Notes: generated by a model not told the origin, from the sequence alone. A stretch of 64,000 bases of DNA from CAVWSM01 sp963798505 (GCA_963798505.1 CAWCTX010000005.1:1-64000), one strand, 5' to 3'. Counted from the first letter of the stretch, positions 34,578-43,574 are shown. Numbers and translations are program-made.

Positions 34578-36107
34578 GTGCCCTCGCTCAACGACGTCGT
34601 GCGTCGCCACACCGACCTCACCGAGGCCGATCTCGAGTGGCTGCACGCGCTCGTCGCCGACTGGCAGCTGCTGGCCGATCTGTCGTTCGCCGACCTCGTG
34701 CTGTGGGTGCCCGACCGGGCGGGCACCGGCTTCCACGCCGCGGCGCAGATGCGCCCGACGACAGGGCCGACGGCCTATGTCGAGGACCTCGTGGGCACCT
34801 TCCTGCCGCAAGGGCAGCGGCCGCTCGTGGACGTGGCCTACGAGCGCGGCGTGATCCGCCGCGACGCCGACCCCGAGTGGTGGGCCGACGACCTGCCGGT
34901 GCGCATCGAGACGATCCCGGTGCAGCGGGCCGGGCGGGTCATCGCCGTCGTCGCGCGCAGCACCAACCTCGTCGCGGTGCGCACCCCGAGCCGGCTCGAG
35001 CTGTCCTATCTCGAGGTCGCCGGACACCTGGCCCGCATGATCGCCGAAGGCCGGTTCCCGCAGAGCGGCCCGCCGCTGACCCGCCGCGGCGCACCTCGCG
35101 TGGGCGACGGGCTGCTGCGCCTCGATGCCAAGGGGGAGGTCACCTATGTCAGCCCCAACGGCCTGTCCTGCTTCCGCCGGCTGGGGCTCACGGCCGACCT
35201 GGTCGGGTTGAACCTCGGCGAGGTCACCGCCCGGCTCGCACCGACCGAGGGCCCCGTCGACGAGGCCATCCAGGCCATGGTCAGCGGACGGGCCGGGCGC
35301 AACCTGGAAGTCGAGGCCAACGGAACCGTGCTCGGCCTGCGGGTCATCCCGCTCGACCCGGGTGGCCAGCGCATCGGCGCCCTGGTGCTCGTCCGCGACG
35401 TCACCGAGGTGCGGCGGCGCGAGCGCGAGCTGCTCACCAAGGACGCCACGATCCGCGAGATCCACCACCGGGTGAAGAACAACCTGCAGACCGTCGCCGC
35501 GCTCCTGCGCCTTCAGGCGCGCCGGGTCGATGCGCCCGAGGCGCGGACCGCCCTCCAGGAGGCGGTCGCCCGGGTCGGCTCGATCGCCCTGGTGCACGAG
35601 CTGCTGTCCCACACGGCCGAGGACTCGCTGCCGTTCGACGGGGTCGTCGACCGGCTGCTCGGCATGGTCGTCGATGTGAGCGCGCACGATGCGAGCGTCC
35701 GTACGCATCGGGAGGGCTCATTCGGCACGCTCGACGCCGCCGTTGCCACGCCGCTTGCGATGGCGCTGACCGAGCTGCTGCAGAACTCGGTGGAGCACGG
35801 CATCCGCCAAGGCGAGGGGTCGCTCATGATCGACGTCGACCGCGCCGCCGGTCGAATGCGCGTCAGCGTGGCCGACGACGGACGCGGGCTGCCCGACGGG
35901 TTCGACCCCGACAGCTCGGGACGGCTGGGGCTGCAGATCGTCCGTACGCTCGTGGTCGGCGAGCTGAGCGGGACCTTGGAGCTGGGAGCGCGTCCGGGGG
36001 GCGGCACCAGGGCGGTCATCGACGTGCCCGTCCGTAGCCACGCGCACGACGCCCCGCCGGCCGACACAGCGGGCGGGGCGGATCTCGAGGAACAGGCGAC
36101 GCGCTAG
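34578..36107 (+). CDS. pdtaS: Sensor histidine kinase, PdtaS type
   Basis: 509 residues. A GAF-like N-terminal sensor occupies about 1-150 (LADLSFADLVLWVPDRAGTGFHAAAQMRPTT), a PAS domain about 175-285 (GLLRLDAKGEVTYVSPNGLSCFRRLG), and a HisKA_2 dimer/phosphoacceptor domain begins at TIREIHHRVKNNLQTVAALLRLQARR, whose first His of IHHRVKNNLQ is the phosphosite. The ATPase domain has LTELLQNSVEHG (N box), VADDGRGLPDGF (G1) and GLQIVRTLV (G2). It is cytosolic. PdtaS works with the ANTAR-domain RNA-binding regulator PdtaR, which is not in this window. Convergent with whiB1. Confidence 0.93.
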   Translation: MPSLNDVVRRHTDLTEADLEWLHALVADWQLLADLSFADLVLWVPDRAGTGFHAAAQMRPTTGPTAYVEDLVGTFLPQGQRPLVDVAYERGVIRRDADPEWWADDLPVRIETIPVQRAGRVIAVVARSTNLVAVRTPSRLELSYLEVAGHLARMIAEGRFPQSGPPLTRRGAPRVGDGLLRLDAKGEVTYVSPNGLSCFRRLGLTADLVGLNLGEVTARLAPTEGPVDEAIQAMVSGRAGRNLEVEANGTVLGLRVIPLDPGGQRIGALVLVRDVTEVRRRERELLTKDATIREIHHRVKNNLQTVAALLRLQARRVDAPEARTALQEAVARVGSIALVHELLSHTAEDSLPFDGVVDRLLGMVVDVSAHDASVRTHREGSFGTLDAAVATPLAMALTELLQNSVEHGIRQGEGSLMIDVDRAAGRMRVSVADDGRGLPDGFDPDSSGRLGLQIVRTLVVGELSGTLELGARPGGGTRAVIDVPVRSHAHDAPPADTAGGADLEEQATR

Positions 36108-36122
36108 CTCGGCGTGCCTTGG

Positions 36123-36377
36123 TCAGTAGTTGATGCGAGCCCGGGCGCGGGCATTGCGACGCTTGAGCGCGCGGCGCTCGTCCTCGCTCATGCCGCCCCA
36201 GACACCGGCGTCCTGGCCGGTTTCGATGGCCCAGGCCAGGCAGTCCTCGCGAACGTCGCAGCGACGGCAGACGGCCTTGGCCTCTTCGATCTGCAGCAAC
36301 GCCGGTCCGGTGTTGCCGATCGGGAAGAACAGCTCAGGGTCCTCGTCACGGCAGGCGGCACGGTGGCGCCAGTCCAT
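36123..36377 (-). CDS. whiB1: WhiB-family Fe-S transcription factor (WhiB1)
   Basis: 84 residues. Four cysteines bind a 4Fe-4S cluster: Cys9 in RAACRDEDPELFFP, then AVCRRCDVREDCLAWA (C-x2-C-x5-C). GVWGGMSEDER is the turn motif, and ALKRRNARARARINY a basic DNA-binding tail. The length and the neighbour pdtaS identify the essential WhiB1 type, which binds the principal sigma factor and senses nitric oxide. A strong GAGGAG precedes the ATG. A CRP-like site lies 57-72 bases upstream. Confidence 0.93.
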   Translation of the reverse strand: MDWRHRAACRDEDPELFFPIGNTGPALLQIEEAKAVCRRCDVREDCLAWAIETGQDAGVWGGMSEDERRALKRRNARARARINY

Positions 36378-36433
36378 GAGTTCACAGCTCCTCGATATGA
36401 GAGACGACGGACGTCATGCCGCCCACGCCTATT

Positions 36434-36449
36434 TGTGAAGGCTTTCACG
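36434..36449 (-). promoter_or_regulatory. CRP-like binding site upstream of whiB1
   Basis: TGTGAAGGCTTTCACG fits TGTGA-N6-TCACA in 9 of 10 positions, and symmetry extends outward (TT...AA). It sits 57-72 bases before the whiB1 start. The M. tuberculosis whiB1 promoter is bound by the CRP protein Rv3676, so a conserved control is likely. Confidence 0.6.
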
Positions 36450-36619
36450 AATTGCGACCATCGCCCGAGCCAATCGAATCGGGGGTTGACACAATCCGTG
36501 CGCGCGCAAAGAACACCGCACGCGCGACGGCCCTCCAAGGGTGACAAAGATGTGACCTTGGCGCAAGAGGTCTGTGACCTCAAACACTGAGGAGGATCCG
36601 CGGTGGGGGTGGGCGGCGT

Positions 36620-37543
36620 TCAGGCCAGCACCTCGATGGCGTCGGGCACCGAGGAAAGTCGGACCTCGGACCGATCGCCGAGGTGGTCGCCGTCGAGCTG
36701 GAAGGCCGTCGCGGGCGCCGCCTGCAGCAGCACCTCGTCGGCGTCGTGGAGGGTGACGGCGTGCGGTCCATGCAGGCCCCGGCCACGCAGCAGCTGCCCG
36801 ACGTGCCGCAGGGTCCGCACCGTGCCGAGCGAGGTCAGGGCGAGCACGTCCAGCCCGGTGTCGAAGGATGCCTCCGGGGTGGCGATGATCGCCCGGGGCC
36901 CCGCGTAGGTCCACGGTGAGCAGTTGGCCACGACGGCCGCGAAGACGCCGCGTACGGGTTCGCGACCGGGGAGCTTGACGGTGATCGCCCCGTGCCGCCG
37001 GTCGGTGTCGCCACCATAGAGCCGGCTGACGGCGGTGCGGCCGTACAGCGTCAGCGTGGAGCGGGCGCCCTCGCGCCGGCGGTCCTCCACGGCCCCGACC
37101 ACGGCCGCGTCGAGGCCGAACCCGGCGCAGAACGTGAACCACCGGTCGTCGGCCATGCCCAGCCCGATGGAGCGTCGCCGCCCGGTGCGCAGGGCCGCGA
37201 GCAGCGAGCCGGTTGCCTCGACGGGGTCGCACGGGATGCCGAGGTTGCGGGCCAGGACGTTGGTGCTGCCACCCGGCACCAGAGCCAGCGCGGGGACGTC
37301 GGGGCCCGGGCCCTCGGCGAGCAGGCCGTTGACGACCTCGTTGACGGTGCCGTCGCCGCCAACGCAGACGACGATGTCGTAGCCGCTCTGCCGCGCCTTG
37401 AACGCGAGATCCGTCGCGTGGTCGCGGTGCGCGGTGTAGACCACCTCGGTGCTGAGCCGGTGGGCGAGGGCGTCGAGCAGCACGTCGCGGACGCGCTCGG
37501 TCGTCGTTGTGGCTTGCGGGTTGACGACGACCAGGGCACGCAT
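36620..37543 (-). CDS. Diacylglycerol-kinase-family lipid kinase
   Basis: 307 residues. RALVVVNPQATTTTERVRDVL, CVGGDGTVNEVVNGLL (the GGDGT nucleotide motif), LALVPGGSTNVLARNLGIP and CAGFGLDAAVVGAVE define the DAGK catalytic domain. The C-terminal half (VVANCSPWTYAGPRAIIATPEASFDTGLDVLALTS, FQLDGDHLGDRSEVRLS) is the DgkB-like beta domain. It phosphorylates diacylglycerol or a related lipid at the membrane. Start: ATG at 37543. Confidence 0.9.
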   Translation of the reverse strand: MRALVVVNPQATTTTERVRDVLLDALAHRLSTEVVYTAHRDHATDLAFKARQSGYDIVVCVGGDGTVNEVVNGLLAEGPGPDVPALALVPGGSTNVLARNLGIPCDPVEATGSLLAALRTGRRRSIGLGMADDRWFTFCAGFGLDAAVVGAVEDRRREGARSTLTLYGRTAVSRLYGGDTDRRHGAITVKLPGREPVRGVFAAVVANCSPWTYAGPRAIIATPEASFDTGLDVLALTSLGTVRTLRHVGQLLRGRGLHGPHAVTLHDADEVLLQAAPATAFQLDGDHLGDRSEVRLSSVPDAIEVLA

Positions 37544-37579
37544 GCGGGTCACCATAACCCGGGTCGTACTCTCGGCTGC

Positions 37580-37981
37580 GTGCCAGTCACCCCCGCACCT
37601 CGCCCGCCGGCCCGGCCACGCAGCCTGACGCTGGCCACCGTGGTGGTCCTGCTCGAGGGCCTTGCGCTGTTCGGTTTCGGCGTGTGGCTCGCGGTCGAGT
37701 CGCTGCTGCGCGACGCCTCCAACGAGGCCGTGGCGACGGGCTCGACGGTCTACTTCCTGGTGCTGGGCGCTCTGGTGCTGCTCATCGCGTACGGCCTGTG
37801 GCGGCGTTCGTCGATCACCCACGGGGCGGCCGTATTCGTGCAGCTGCTGGTGCTGCCGGTCGCGTGGTACATGGCTCAGGCCGGCTTCTGGGCCGGTGCC
37901 GTGCCGCTTGCCGTTGCCGCCGTTGGCGCGCTGGCCGGGCTGATGCGCCCGGACGCGCGTGCCGCGCTGGGTCGCGACTAG
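37580..37981 (+). CDS. Four-helix membrane protein
   Basis: 133 residues from a GTG. A proline-rich start is followed by helices at about 16-38 (LATVVVLLEGLALFGFGVWLAVESLL), 55-70 (STVYFLVLGALVLLIAYGLW), 78-95 (GAAVFVQLLVLPVAWYMAQ) and 100-118. It is common in actinobacteria between the DAGK and sigF genes; function unknown. Its stop overlaps that of the convergent sigF by 4 bases. Confidence 0.7.
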   Translation: MPVTPAPRPPARPRSLTLATVVVLLEGLALFGFGVWLAVESLLRDASNEAVATGSTVYFLVLGALVLLIAYGLWRRSSITHGAAVFVQLLVLPVAWYMAQAGFWAGAVPLAVAAVGALAGLMRPDARAALGRD

Positions 37982-38796
37982 CTGTCCTCCGTGAGGAGCT
38001 GTTCGCGCAGGTGTGCCAAGGTGCGCGACAGCAGCCGCGACACGTGCATCTGCGAGATGCCGAGCTCCTCGGCGATCTGCGACTGGGTGAGCCCGCGGAA
38101 GAACCGCAGCAGCAGGATGCGCTTCTCCCGGTCGGGGAGCTCCTCGAGGATCGGACGCAGGGCCGCGCGGTATTCGACGCCCTCGAGGTTGGCATCCCAG
38201 TCGCCGAGCATCTCTCCGACCGGGGGCCGGTCCGCGTCTGTGGTGTCGGGGGCGTCGAGCGACATCGGCGTGTAGGCGTTGGCCGACTCGATGCCATCGA
38301 GGATCTCGTCCTCGGTGACCTCCAGCCGTGCGGCAAGCTCGGCAACGGTCGGCGAGCGGCCCAGCGACTGCGTGAGATCCGCGGTGGCCGTGGTCATCGC
38401 GAGCCGCAGCTCCTGCAACCGGCGCGGGACCCGGATGGCCCAGCCGGTGTCGCGGAAGTGCCGCTTGATCTCGCCGAGGATGGTGGGCGTCGCGTAGGTC
38501 GAGAACTCCACGCCGCGGTCGAGGTCGTACCGGTCGATCGCCTTGATCAGACCGATGGTCGCCACTTGCGCCAGGTCGTCGTACGGCTCGCCCCGGTTGC
38601 GGAACCGGCGGGCCAGATGCTCGACCAGCGGCAGGTGCAGCGCGACCAGCCGGTCGCGGACCGCCGAGCGCTCCGGGCCGTCGGGCAGGTCGGCAAGCCG
38701 GACGAACATCCGACGGCTCTGCTCGCGAACCTCCTCGCGGCTCAGACTGGGGTCGTCCGGGAGAGGGCCACCACCGGCGGGGAACAGCAAGATCAC
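37978..38796 (-). CDS. sigF: SigF/SigB-type stress sigma factor
   Basis: 272 residues. Region 2: LVEHLARRFRNRGEPYDDLAQVATIGLIKAIDRYDLDRGVEFSTYATPTILGEIKRHFRD. Region 3: IRVPRRLQELRL to LEVTEDEILDG. Region 4: LPDREKRILLLRFFRGLTQSQIAEELGISQMHVSRLLSRTLAHLREQL. This is the SigF (group 3) pattern. The GTG start overlaps the rsbW stop (GTGA), so sigma and anti-sigma are made together. Confidence 0.92.
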   Translation of the reverse strand: MILLFPAGGGPLPDDPSLSREEVREQSRRMFVRLADLPDGPERSAVRDRLVALHLPLVEHLARRFRNRGEPYDDLAQVATIGLIKAIDRYDLDRGVEFSTYATPTILGEIKRHFRDTGWAIRVPRRLQELRLAMTTATADLTQSLGRSPTVAELAARLEVTEDEILDGIESANAYTPMSLDAPDTTDADRPPVGEMLGDWDANLEGVEYRAALRPILEELPDREKRILLLRFFRGLTQSQIAEELGISQMHVSRLLSRTLAHLREQLLTEDS

Positions 38797-39230
38797 ACTG
38801 CCCCGCGCATCTTGTGCAGGCGGATCTCCACACGTTCACTCGTCGCCGTTGCCGTCACCTCACCGGCCAGCGCCGACAGCACCGCCCACGCGAAAGTGTC
38901 GGTCCGCGGTGGCCGCGGATCGTCACTGTCGACGGCGACCTGGATGGCGAGGTCACCCGCGCCGACGTCGAAGGTGCAGTCGAACGCAGTCCCTGCGCGG
39001 GCGCGCGGCAGCAGCAACGCGCAGGCCTCGTCGACGGCGATGCGCAGGTCCTCGATCTCGTCGAGGGTGAAGTCGCTGCGCGCGGCCAGTCCGGCTGTGG
39101 CCGTGCGCAGCACGGCGATGTAGGCGCCGTCGGCGGGGATGCGCAACGTCACGCGGTCGGCGCGCAGCGCGTCGGGGCGCTCCGTGCCGTTGCGTCCCGG
39201 CGCGGGAGGGTGCGGCAACTGGGTCGACAA
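38793..39230 (-). CDS. rsbW: RsbW-type anti-sigma factor (serine kinase fold)
   Basis: About 145 residues. VTLRIPADGAYIAVLRTATAGLA starts the family core, and DEIEDLRIAVDEACALLL is the N-box helix of the HATPase_c_2 fold. Residues 100-145 end with DTFAWAVLSALAGEVTATATSERVEIRLHK. It binds and silences SigF, and an antagonist would free SigF. The TTG at 39230 (STQLPHPP) is favoured: it begins 2 bases after the sodN stop. A GTG at 39152 is the alternative. Confidence 0.85.
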   Translation of the reverse strand: MSTQLPHPPAPGRNGTERPDALRADRVTLRIPADGAYIAVLRTATAGLAARSDFTLDEIEDLRIAVDEACALLLPRARAGTAFDCTFDVGAGDLAIQVAVDSDDPRPPRTDTFAWAVLSALAGEVTATATSERVEIRLHKMRGAV

Positions 39231-39232
39231 CG

Positions 39233-39637
39233 TCAGGCGGCTTGCTTGGTTTCCCAGAAGATCTCGGCGATCTCGTCGATCTTGGCGAGCAGGTCGTCGG
39301 CCTTGGCGCCGTCGACCGAGCCCTTGCCACCGGCAGCGCCGGCAAGCTTGGTGGCTTCGTTGAACAGCTGGTGAAGCTGCGGGTACTTCTCGAAGTGCGG
39401 CGGCTTGAAGTAGTCGGTCCAGAGCACCCACAGGTGGTGCTTGACGAGCTCGGCCCGCTCCTCCTTGATGAACAGTGCCCGCGCCTTGAAGACCTCGTCG
39501 TCCGACCCGTTGTACTTCTCGATGATGGCCTTGACCGACTGGGCCTCGATGCGAGCCTGCGCGGGATCGTAGACGCCGCACGGAAGGTCACAGTGCGCGG
39601 AGACTTCCACCGACGGGGCAAACAGCCGCGAGAGCAT
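39233..39637 (-). CDS. sodN: Nickel superoxide dismutase
   Basis: 134 residues. A 14-residue propeptide (MLSRLFAPSVEVSA) is removed to expose HCDLPCGVYDP, the nickel hook whose His1, Cys2 and Cys6 bind the metal. ARIEAQSVKAIIEKY, HHLWVLWTDYFKPPHFEKYP and LHQLFNEATKLAGAAGGKGS are family blocks. The enzyme converts superoxide to peroxide and oxygen. The processing protease sodX is divergent, 94 bases away. The gene stops 2 bases before rsbW. Confidence 0.97.
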   Translation of the reverse strand: MLSRLFAPSVEVSAHCDLPCGVYDPAQARIEAQSVKAIIEKYNGSDDEVFKARALFIKEERAELVKHHLWVLWTDYFKPPHFEKYPQLHQLFNEATKLAGAAGGKGSVDGAKADDLLAKIDEIAEIFWETKQAA

Positions 39638-39731
39638 GCGATCGTCCTTTCGTTGTTGTCGCCATGACGAACCACGTGGGGAGCATTACCCGGGGACACT
39701 ACTCCCGAACCCTTCAGGGACAGGAGGCGCG

Positions 39732-40043
39732 GTGCGGCTCGGACTTGCCGTCGTACGGGGTCGGTCCATGCAGCCCGGCCTGCTCGACGGAGACCGCCTG
39801 CTTGTGTCGTACGGCCGGACGCCGCGACCGGGTGACCTCGTCGTCGTACGGCTCCCGGAACGTGATGGGCTCGCGGTCAAGCGCCTGTCCCGTCGCACGC
39901 CGGACGGCTGGTGGGTGGAGCGTGACAACCCAGCCGAGGGCGTCGACTCCTGGCTGGTCGGCGCCATCCCTGACCATGACATGGTGGCCGTCGTCCGACT
40001 GCGCGTCTGGCCGCCGCGCCGGCGGCGAGTCCACCGTCGGTAG
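39732..40043 (+). CDS. sodX: NiSOD maturation protease SodX
   Basis: 103 residues, an S26 signal-peptidase-like protease. LAVVRGRSMQPGLLDGDRLLV holds the nucleophile serine (RSMQP), and GLAVKRLSRRTPDGWWVERDNPAEGVDS the lysine base. It cleaves the SodN propeptide. AGGAGGC precedes the GTG at 39732. No N-terminal membrane anchor is visible, consistent with cytosolic processing. Confidence 0.9.
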   Translation: MRLGLAVVRGRSMQPGLLDGDRLLVSYGRTPRPGDLVVVRLPERDGLAVKRLSRRTPDGWWVERDNPAEGVDSWLVGAIPDHDMVAVVRLRVWPPRRRRVHRR

Positions 40044-40053
40044 GGTGCCGACC

Positions 40054-41019
40054 ATGCTGGCCGCCTACGCGCAAAGCTTCGATGCCGACAATCCACTCGC
40101 CGGGCTCATGGTGGGTGACCGGCCGGAGCCCGAGGTACCTGACGGCTGGGCGAGGGTGCACGTACGGGCGTCCGCACTCAACCAGCACGACATTTGGTCG
40201 CTGCGTGGCGTGGGCCTTTCCGCCGACCGGTTGCCGATGATCCTCGGCTGTGACGCGGCCGGGGTCGACGACGACGGCAACGAGGTCGTGGTGCATGCCG
40301 TGGTCGCCTCCCCGGGGTGGGTGGGAGACGAGACCTACGACCCGAAGCGGACGCTGCTCTCCGAGCTGCACCAGGGCACGCTCGCGGAGCAGGTCGTCGT
40401 GCCACGGCGCAACGTGGTGCCCAAGCCGGCCGAGCTCACCTTCGAGGAGGCGGCCTGCCTGCCGACTGCGTGGCTCACCGCCTACCGCATGTTGTTCCTC
40501 AACAGCGGCGTGCAGCCCGGCGCCACAGTGCTCGTGCAGGGCGCGGGTGGTGGCGTTGCGACGGCCCTGATCGCGCTCGGGTCCGCCGCCGGTTATCGCA
40601 TGTGGGTGACGAGCCGCGACGAGAAGAAGGGCGCGCGGGCTGTCGAGCTTGGGGCGGATCAGGCGTTCCCGGCAGGGGCCCGGTTGCCGGAGCGTGTCGA
40701 TGCGGTCATGGAGACCGTAGGGGCAGCGACCTGGGACCACACATTCAAGGCGGTGCGGCCGGGCGGCACAGTCGTTCTCGCCGGTGCGACGAGCGGCCGG
40801 GTCGCGCAGACGGAGCTGGCGCGCATCTACTACACGCAGGTGCGGGTCATCGGTTCGACCATGGGCAGCCGTGACGAGCTTGGGCGGCTGTTGGCGATGC
40901 TCGCGCTGACCGGTGTGCGGCCGGTGATCGACCGGGTGCTGCCGTTGACCGAGGCGCGCGCCGGGTTTGCCGCCATGGTCGACGGCGAGCTGTTCGGCAA
41001 GGTCGTGTTCACGCCCTGA
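40054..41019 (+). CDS. Zinc-type alcohol dehydrogenase / quinone oxidoreductase family protein
   Basis: 321 residues, MDR family. RVHVRASALNQHDIWSLRG and ILGCDAAGVDDDGNEVV form the GroES-like domain; LPTAWLTAYRMLFLNSGVQPGATVLVQGAGGGVATALIALGSAAGYRMWVTSRDEKK the NADPH-binding Rossmann fold (GAGGGVA). The catalytic zinc ligands of true alcohol dehydrogenases are not conserved, so a quinone or enone reductase is more likely. Its ATG lies 8 bases after the sodX stop. Confidence 0.85.
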   Translation: MLAAYAQSFDADNPLAGLMVGDRPEPEVPDGWARVHVRASALNQHDIWSLRGVGLSADRLPMILGCDAAGVDDDGNEVVVHAVVASPGWVGDETYDPKRTLLSELHQGTLAEQVVVPRRNVVPKPAELTFEEAACLPTAWLTAYRMLFLNSGVQPGATVLVQGAGGGVATALIALGSAAGYRMWVTSRDEKKGARAVELGADQAFPAGARLPERVDAVMETVGAATWDHTFKAVRPGGTVVLAGATSGRVAQTELARIYYTQVRVIGSTMGSRDELGRLLAMLALTGVRPVIDRVLPLTEARAGFAAMVDGELFGKVVFTP

Positions 41020-41025
41020 AATTGC

Positions 41026-43284
41026 TTAGCCGGTCAGCCCGTTCGGCAGCGGCGCGGTGTGGACTATCGACAGCCGCTGCGTCGGCCGCGTGAGCGCGAC
41101 GTAGAGGTCGTGCACGCCACGACGGGCGGCGTCAACGAGTGCGCTCGGCTCGACGACGACGACCGAGTCGAACTCGAGACCCTTGACCTGCACCGGGGTC
41201 AGCACGGTGAGCGGGGTGTCGTCGCGCGCGGCGTCACCGACAACGTCCTTGCCCAGCACGCCTTGCAGCGCGGCCAGGAGGTTGTCGAGCAGGTGAGTGG
41301 GGACGACGACTGCCGCCCGCCCATCGGCTATGGCCGCAAGCTCGTCCTTCGCGACGGACACCACCGCGTCTGCCAGCTCTTCGGGTGACGCGGGGACGAT
41401 GACGGGGTCATGCTCGCCTTCCCGCACCGCGCGCGTCAGCGGAAGAGTCTCACCCGCGGCCTGTACGACGCCGCGGGCGAGCGCCATGATGCGCTCCGGT
41501 GTGCGGTAGTTGACGGTGAGCTCCGCGAGGCGCCACTTGCCGGGCGCGACCTGGTCGAGCATCTCCGCCCACGTGGTGGCTCCGGCCATCGACCCGGTCT
41601 GCGAGACGTCGCCGACCACGGTCATCGATCCCGACGGGCAGCGGCGCAGCAGCATCCGCCACATCATCGGCGACAGCTCCTGGGCCTCGTCGACGACGAT
41701 GTGCCCGAACCGCCATGACCGGTCGGTGGCCGCTCGGTCGGCCACCGAGAGCGCGGGACCGGACCCGCTGTATCGCTCGGCCAGCACGTCCGCGGAAATG
41801 AGGTCGGCGACCCCGGACAGCTCCTGGACCTCACGTGCGTAGGCGAGCTCGGCTGCCCGCTCCGCGGTTCGGCGGGCCTCGTCGAGCCGCGCGGCAGTCT
41901 CGTCCTCCCCGAGCAGCCGGGCCGCCTCGTCCAGCAGCGGCACGTCGGCCTGTGTCCAGGCCGACCCGCGCTCGCGCGCGAGCAGATCGCGCTCGGCGGG
42001 TGAGAGCTTGCCTCGGGCCGCGGCATCGAGCTTGTGCCGGTCGGCATAGAGGTCGGCCAGCAGCCGCTGTGGGCTGACGGGCATCCACAGCAGGTTGAGC
42101 TCGCGCCGGACGTCGCGCGACGAGCGCAGGTCGTCGAGCAGATGGGCGCGCCGCGTCTCCGTGACGTCGACACCGCGTGCCTCGGCCAGCCGCTCAACCA
42201 GATCGTCGAGCAACGCGACGAGGAAGATCTCCCGCCCGACGTTGTGCGGCCTCCGGGACGCTCGGGCTTGCCTTCGCGCGGCATGCACGACGGACGGGTC
42301 AAGCGTGATGGTCTGTGTGTCGACCGCCATGCGTACCGGTCGGCGCGGCACCCGTTGCCGAGCACGGACGGCGGTGGCCATCACGCGTGCCATGCGCAGG
42401 TCGCCCTTGAGTGTGGCGACCTGCGCGGGCTCACTCGCGGTGGCCTCCACGTCTGCGTACAGGGAGGCCGGAGTGGCCATGACCACGTCGGTCTCGCCGA
42501 GCGACGGCAGCACCTGCGAGATGTAGCGAAGGAACCGGTCGCTCGGGCCGACGACGAGCACGCCACGGCCGGCGAGGCGGTCGCGGTAGGTGTAGAGCAG
42601 GTAGGCGGCGCGGTGCAGCGCGACGGCGGTCTTGCCGGTGCCCGGGCCGCCCTGGACGACGAGGATGCCGGGCAGGTCGCCTCGCACGACGCGGTCCTGC
42701 TCGGCCTGGAGGGTGGCGACGATGTCGCGCATTCGTCCCGTACGCGCCTCGGTGACCGCAGCCATCAGCGCGGCCTCGCCGCGCAGCGACTGACGCTCGG
42801 TGGGGTCGATGGCGGCCAGGTCGAAGATCTCGTCCTCGACGCCGGTCACGTCGCGGCCGTGGGTGGACAGGTGCCGACGACGCACGACACCCATCGGGTG
42901 CGCGGCGGTGGCTTGGTAGAACGGCTGCGCCGCGGGTGCCCGCCAGTCGACGAGCAGCTGCTCCTGGTGGTCGTCGGAGAGCCCGATGCGCCCGACGTGC
43001 CTGGTCTCGTCGGGCTGGAGGTCGAGGCGGCCGAAGCAGAGCCGGTATTCGGCGCTGTTGAAGCTCGACAGCCGGCCCGAGTAGAAGGCGTCCATGGCGT
43101 CGCGCTCGGAGCGGTTCTGCGGAGTCCCCACGGCACCTGAGCGCCGGACGATGTTGAGCGCGTGCGAGCTGCGCGCGCGCAGCTGGTCGAGCCGGGCGTA
43201 GAGGCGGTCGAGGTGCACCTGCTCCTCGGCGACAGGATCGCCCACGCTCACCCCGGACCCCTTTGGCGACTGACATGCGGACAT
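41026..43284 (-). CDS. helR: HelD/HelR-type UvrD-like ATPase (RNA-polymerase recycling)
   Basis: 752 residues, SF1 helicase fold. An N-terminal coiled coil (VHLDRLYARLDQLRARSSHAL) precedes Walker A GGPGTGKTAVALHRAAYLLY (near 215), Walker B VVDEAQELSPMMWRMLLRRC, and late motifs TVNYRTPERIMALA, LTPVQVKGLEFDSVVVVEPS and DLYVALTRPTQRLSIVH. The size and order match actinobacterial HelR, which pulls stalled or rifampicin-bound RNA polymerase from DNA. The N-terminus may start at one of the GTG codons at 43251 or 43245. Confidence 0.85.
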   Translation of the reverse strand: MSACQSPKGSGVSVGDPVAEEQVHLDRLYARLDQLRARSSHALNIVRRSGAVGTPQNRSERDAMDAFYSGRLSSFNSAEYRLCFGRLDLQPDETRHVGRIGLSDDHQEQLLVDWRAPAAQPFYQATAAHPMGVVRRRHLSTHGRDVTGVEDEIFDLAAIDPTERQSLRGEAALMAAVTEARTGRMRDIVATLQAEQDRVVRGDLPGILVVQGGPGTGKTAVALHRAAYLLYTYRDRLAGRGVLVVGPSDRFLRYISQVLPSLGETDVVMATPASLYADVEATASEPAQVATLKGDLRMARVMATAVRARQRVPRRPVRMAVDTQTITLDPSVVHAARRQARASRRPHNVGREIFLVALLDDLVERLAEARGVDVTETRRAHLLDDLRSSRDVRRELNLLWMPVSPQRLLADLYADRHKLDAAARGKLSPAERDLLARERGSAWTQADVPLLDEAARLLGEDETAARLDEARRTAERAAELAYAREVQELSGVADLISADVLAERYSGSGPALSVADRAATDRSWRFGHIVVDEAQELSPMMWRMLLRRCPSGSMTVVGDVSQTGSMAGATTWAEMLDQVAPGKWRLAELTVNYRTPERIMALARGVVQAAGETLPLTRAVREGEHDPVIVPASPEELADAVVSVAKDELAAIADGRAAVVVPTHLLDNLLAALQGVLGKDVVGDAARDDTPLTVLTPVQVKGLEFDSVVVVEPSALVDAARRGVHDLYVALTRPTQRLSIVHTAPLPNGLTG

Positions 43285-43574
43285 TCCAGCGTACGCGGGC
43301 GGGGCTGTCTGCGCGTGTCGAAGCGGTGATGGGCCCCACGTGGCGTCGGCGCCTGGAACGGGTTGTGTCTGGGCATGCGAGTAGATCTATTCGTCACGAG
43401 GTTTCGGCTGTCGGCGGGCGGTGTCTTACGCGGCAGGGCGTGGGTGATGGTAACCGCGGCCAGGGCATCGACCGGCGGGTGTTCGGCTGGCAGCGTGCCC
43501 GGGATGCCTTGTCAGGCAGGGATTTCCGTCCACAAGCGATTGTGCTTCGAACACTTGTACGATAGACTTCGGGT
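43285..43574. other. Divergent promoter region between helR and the HNH gene
   Basis: 290 bases without a gene. The right end carries the LexA-type box. I found no rifampicin-associated element in the left part. Confidence 0.5.
43547..43562 (+). promoter_or_regulatory. LexA-type SOS box
   Basis: TCGAACACTTGTACGA matches the actinobacterial SOS box TCGAAC-N4-GTTCGA at 11 of 12 defined positions. It ends 12 bases before the ATG of the DUF222-HNH gene, where LexA would block transcription. Confidence 0.7.

Noticed and set aside
43285..43546. Rifampicin-associated element before helR
   Set aside because: No sequence close to the known 19-base palindrome was found by eye.
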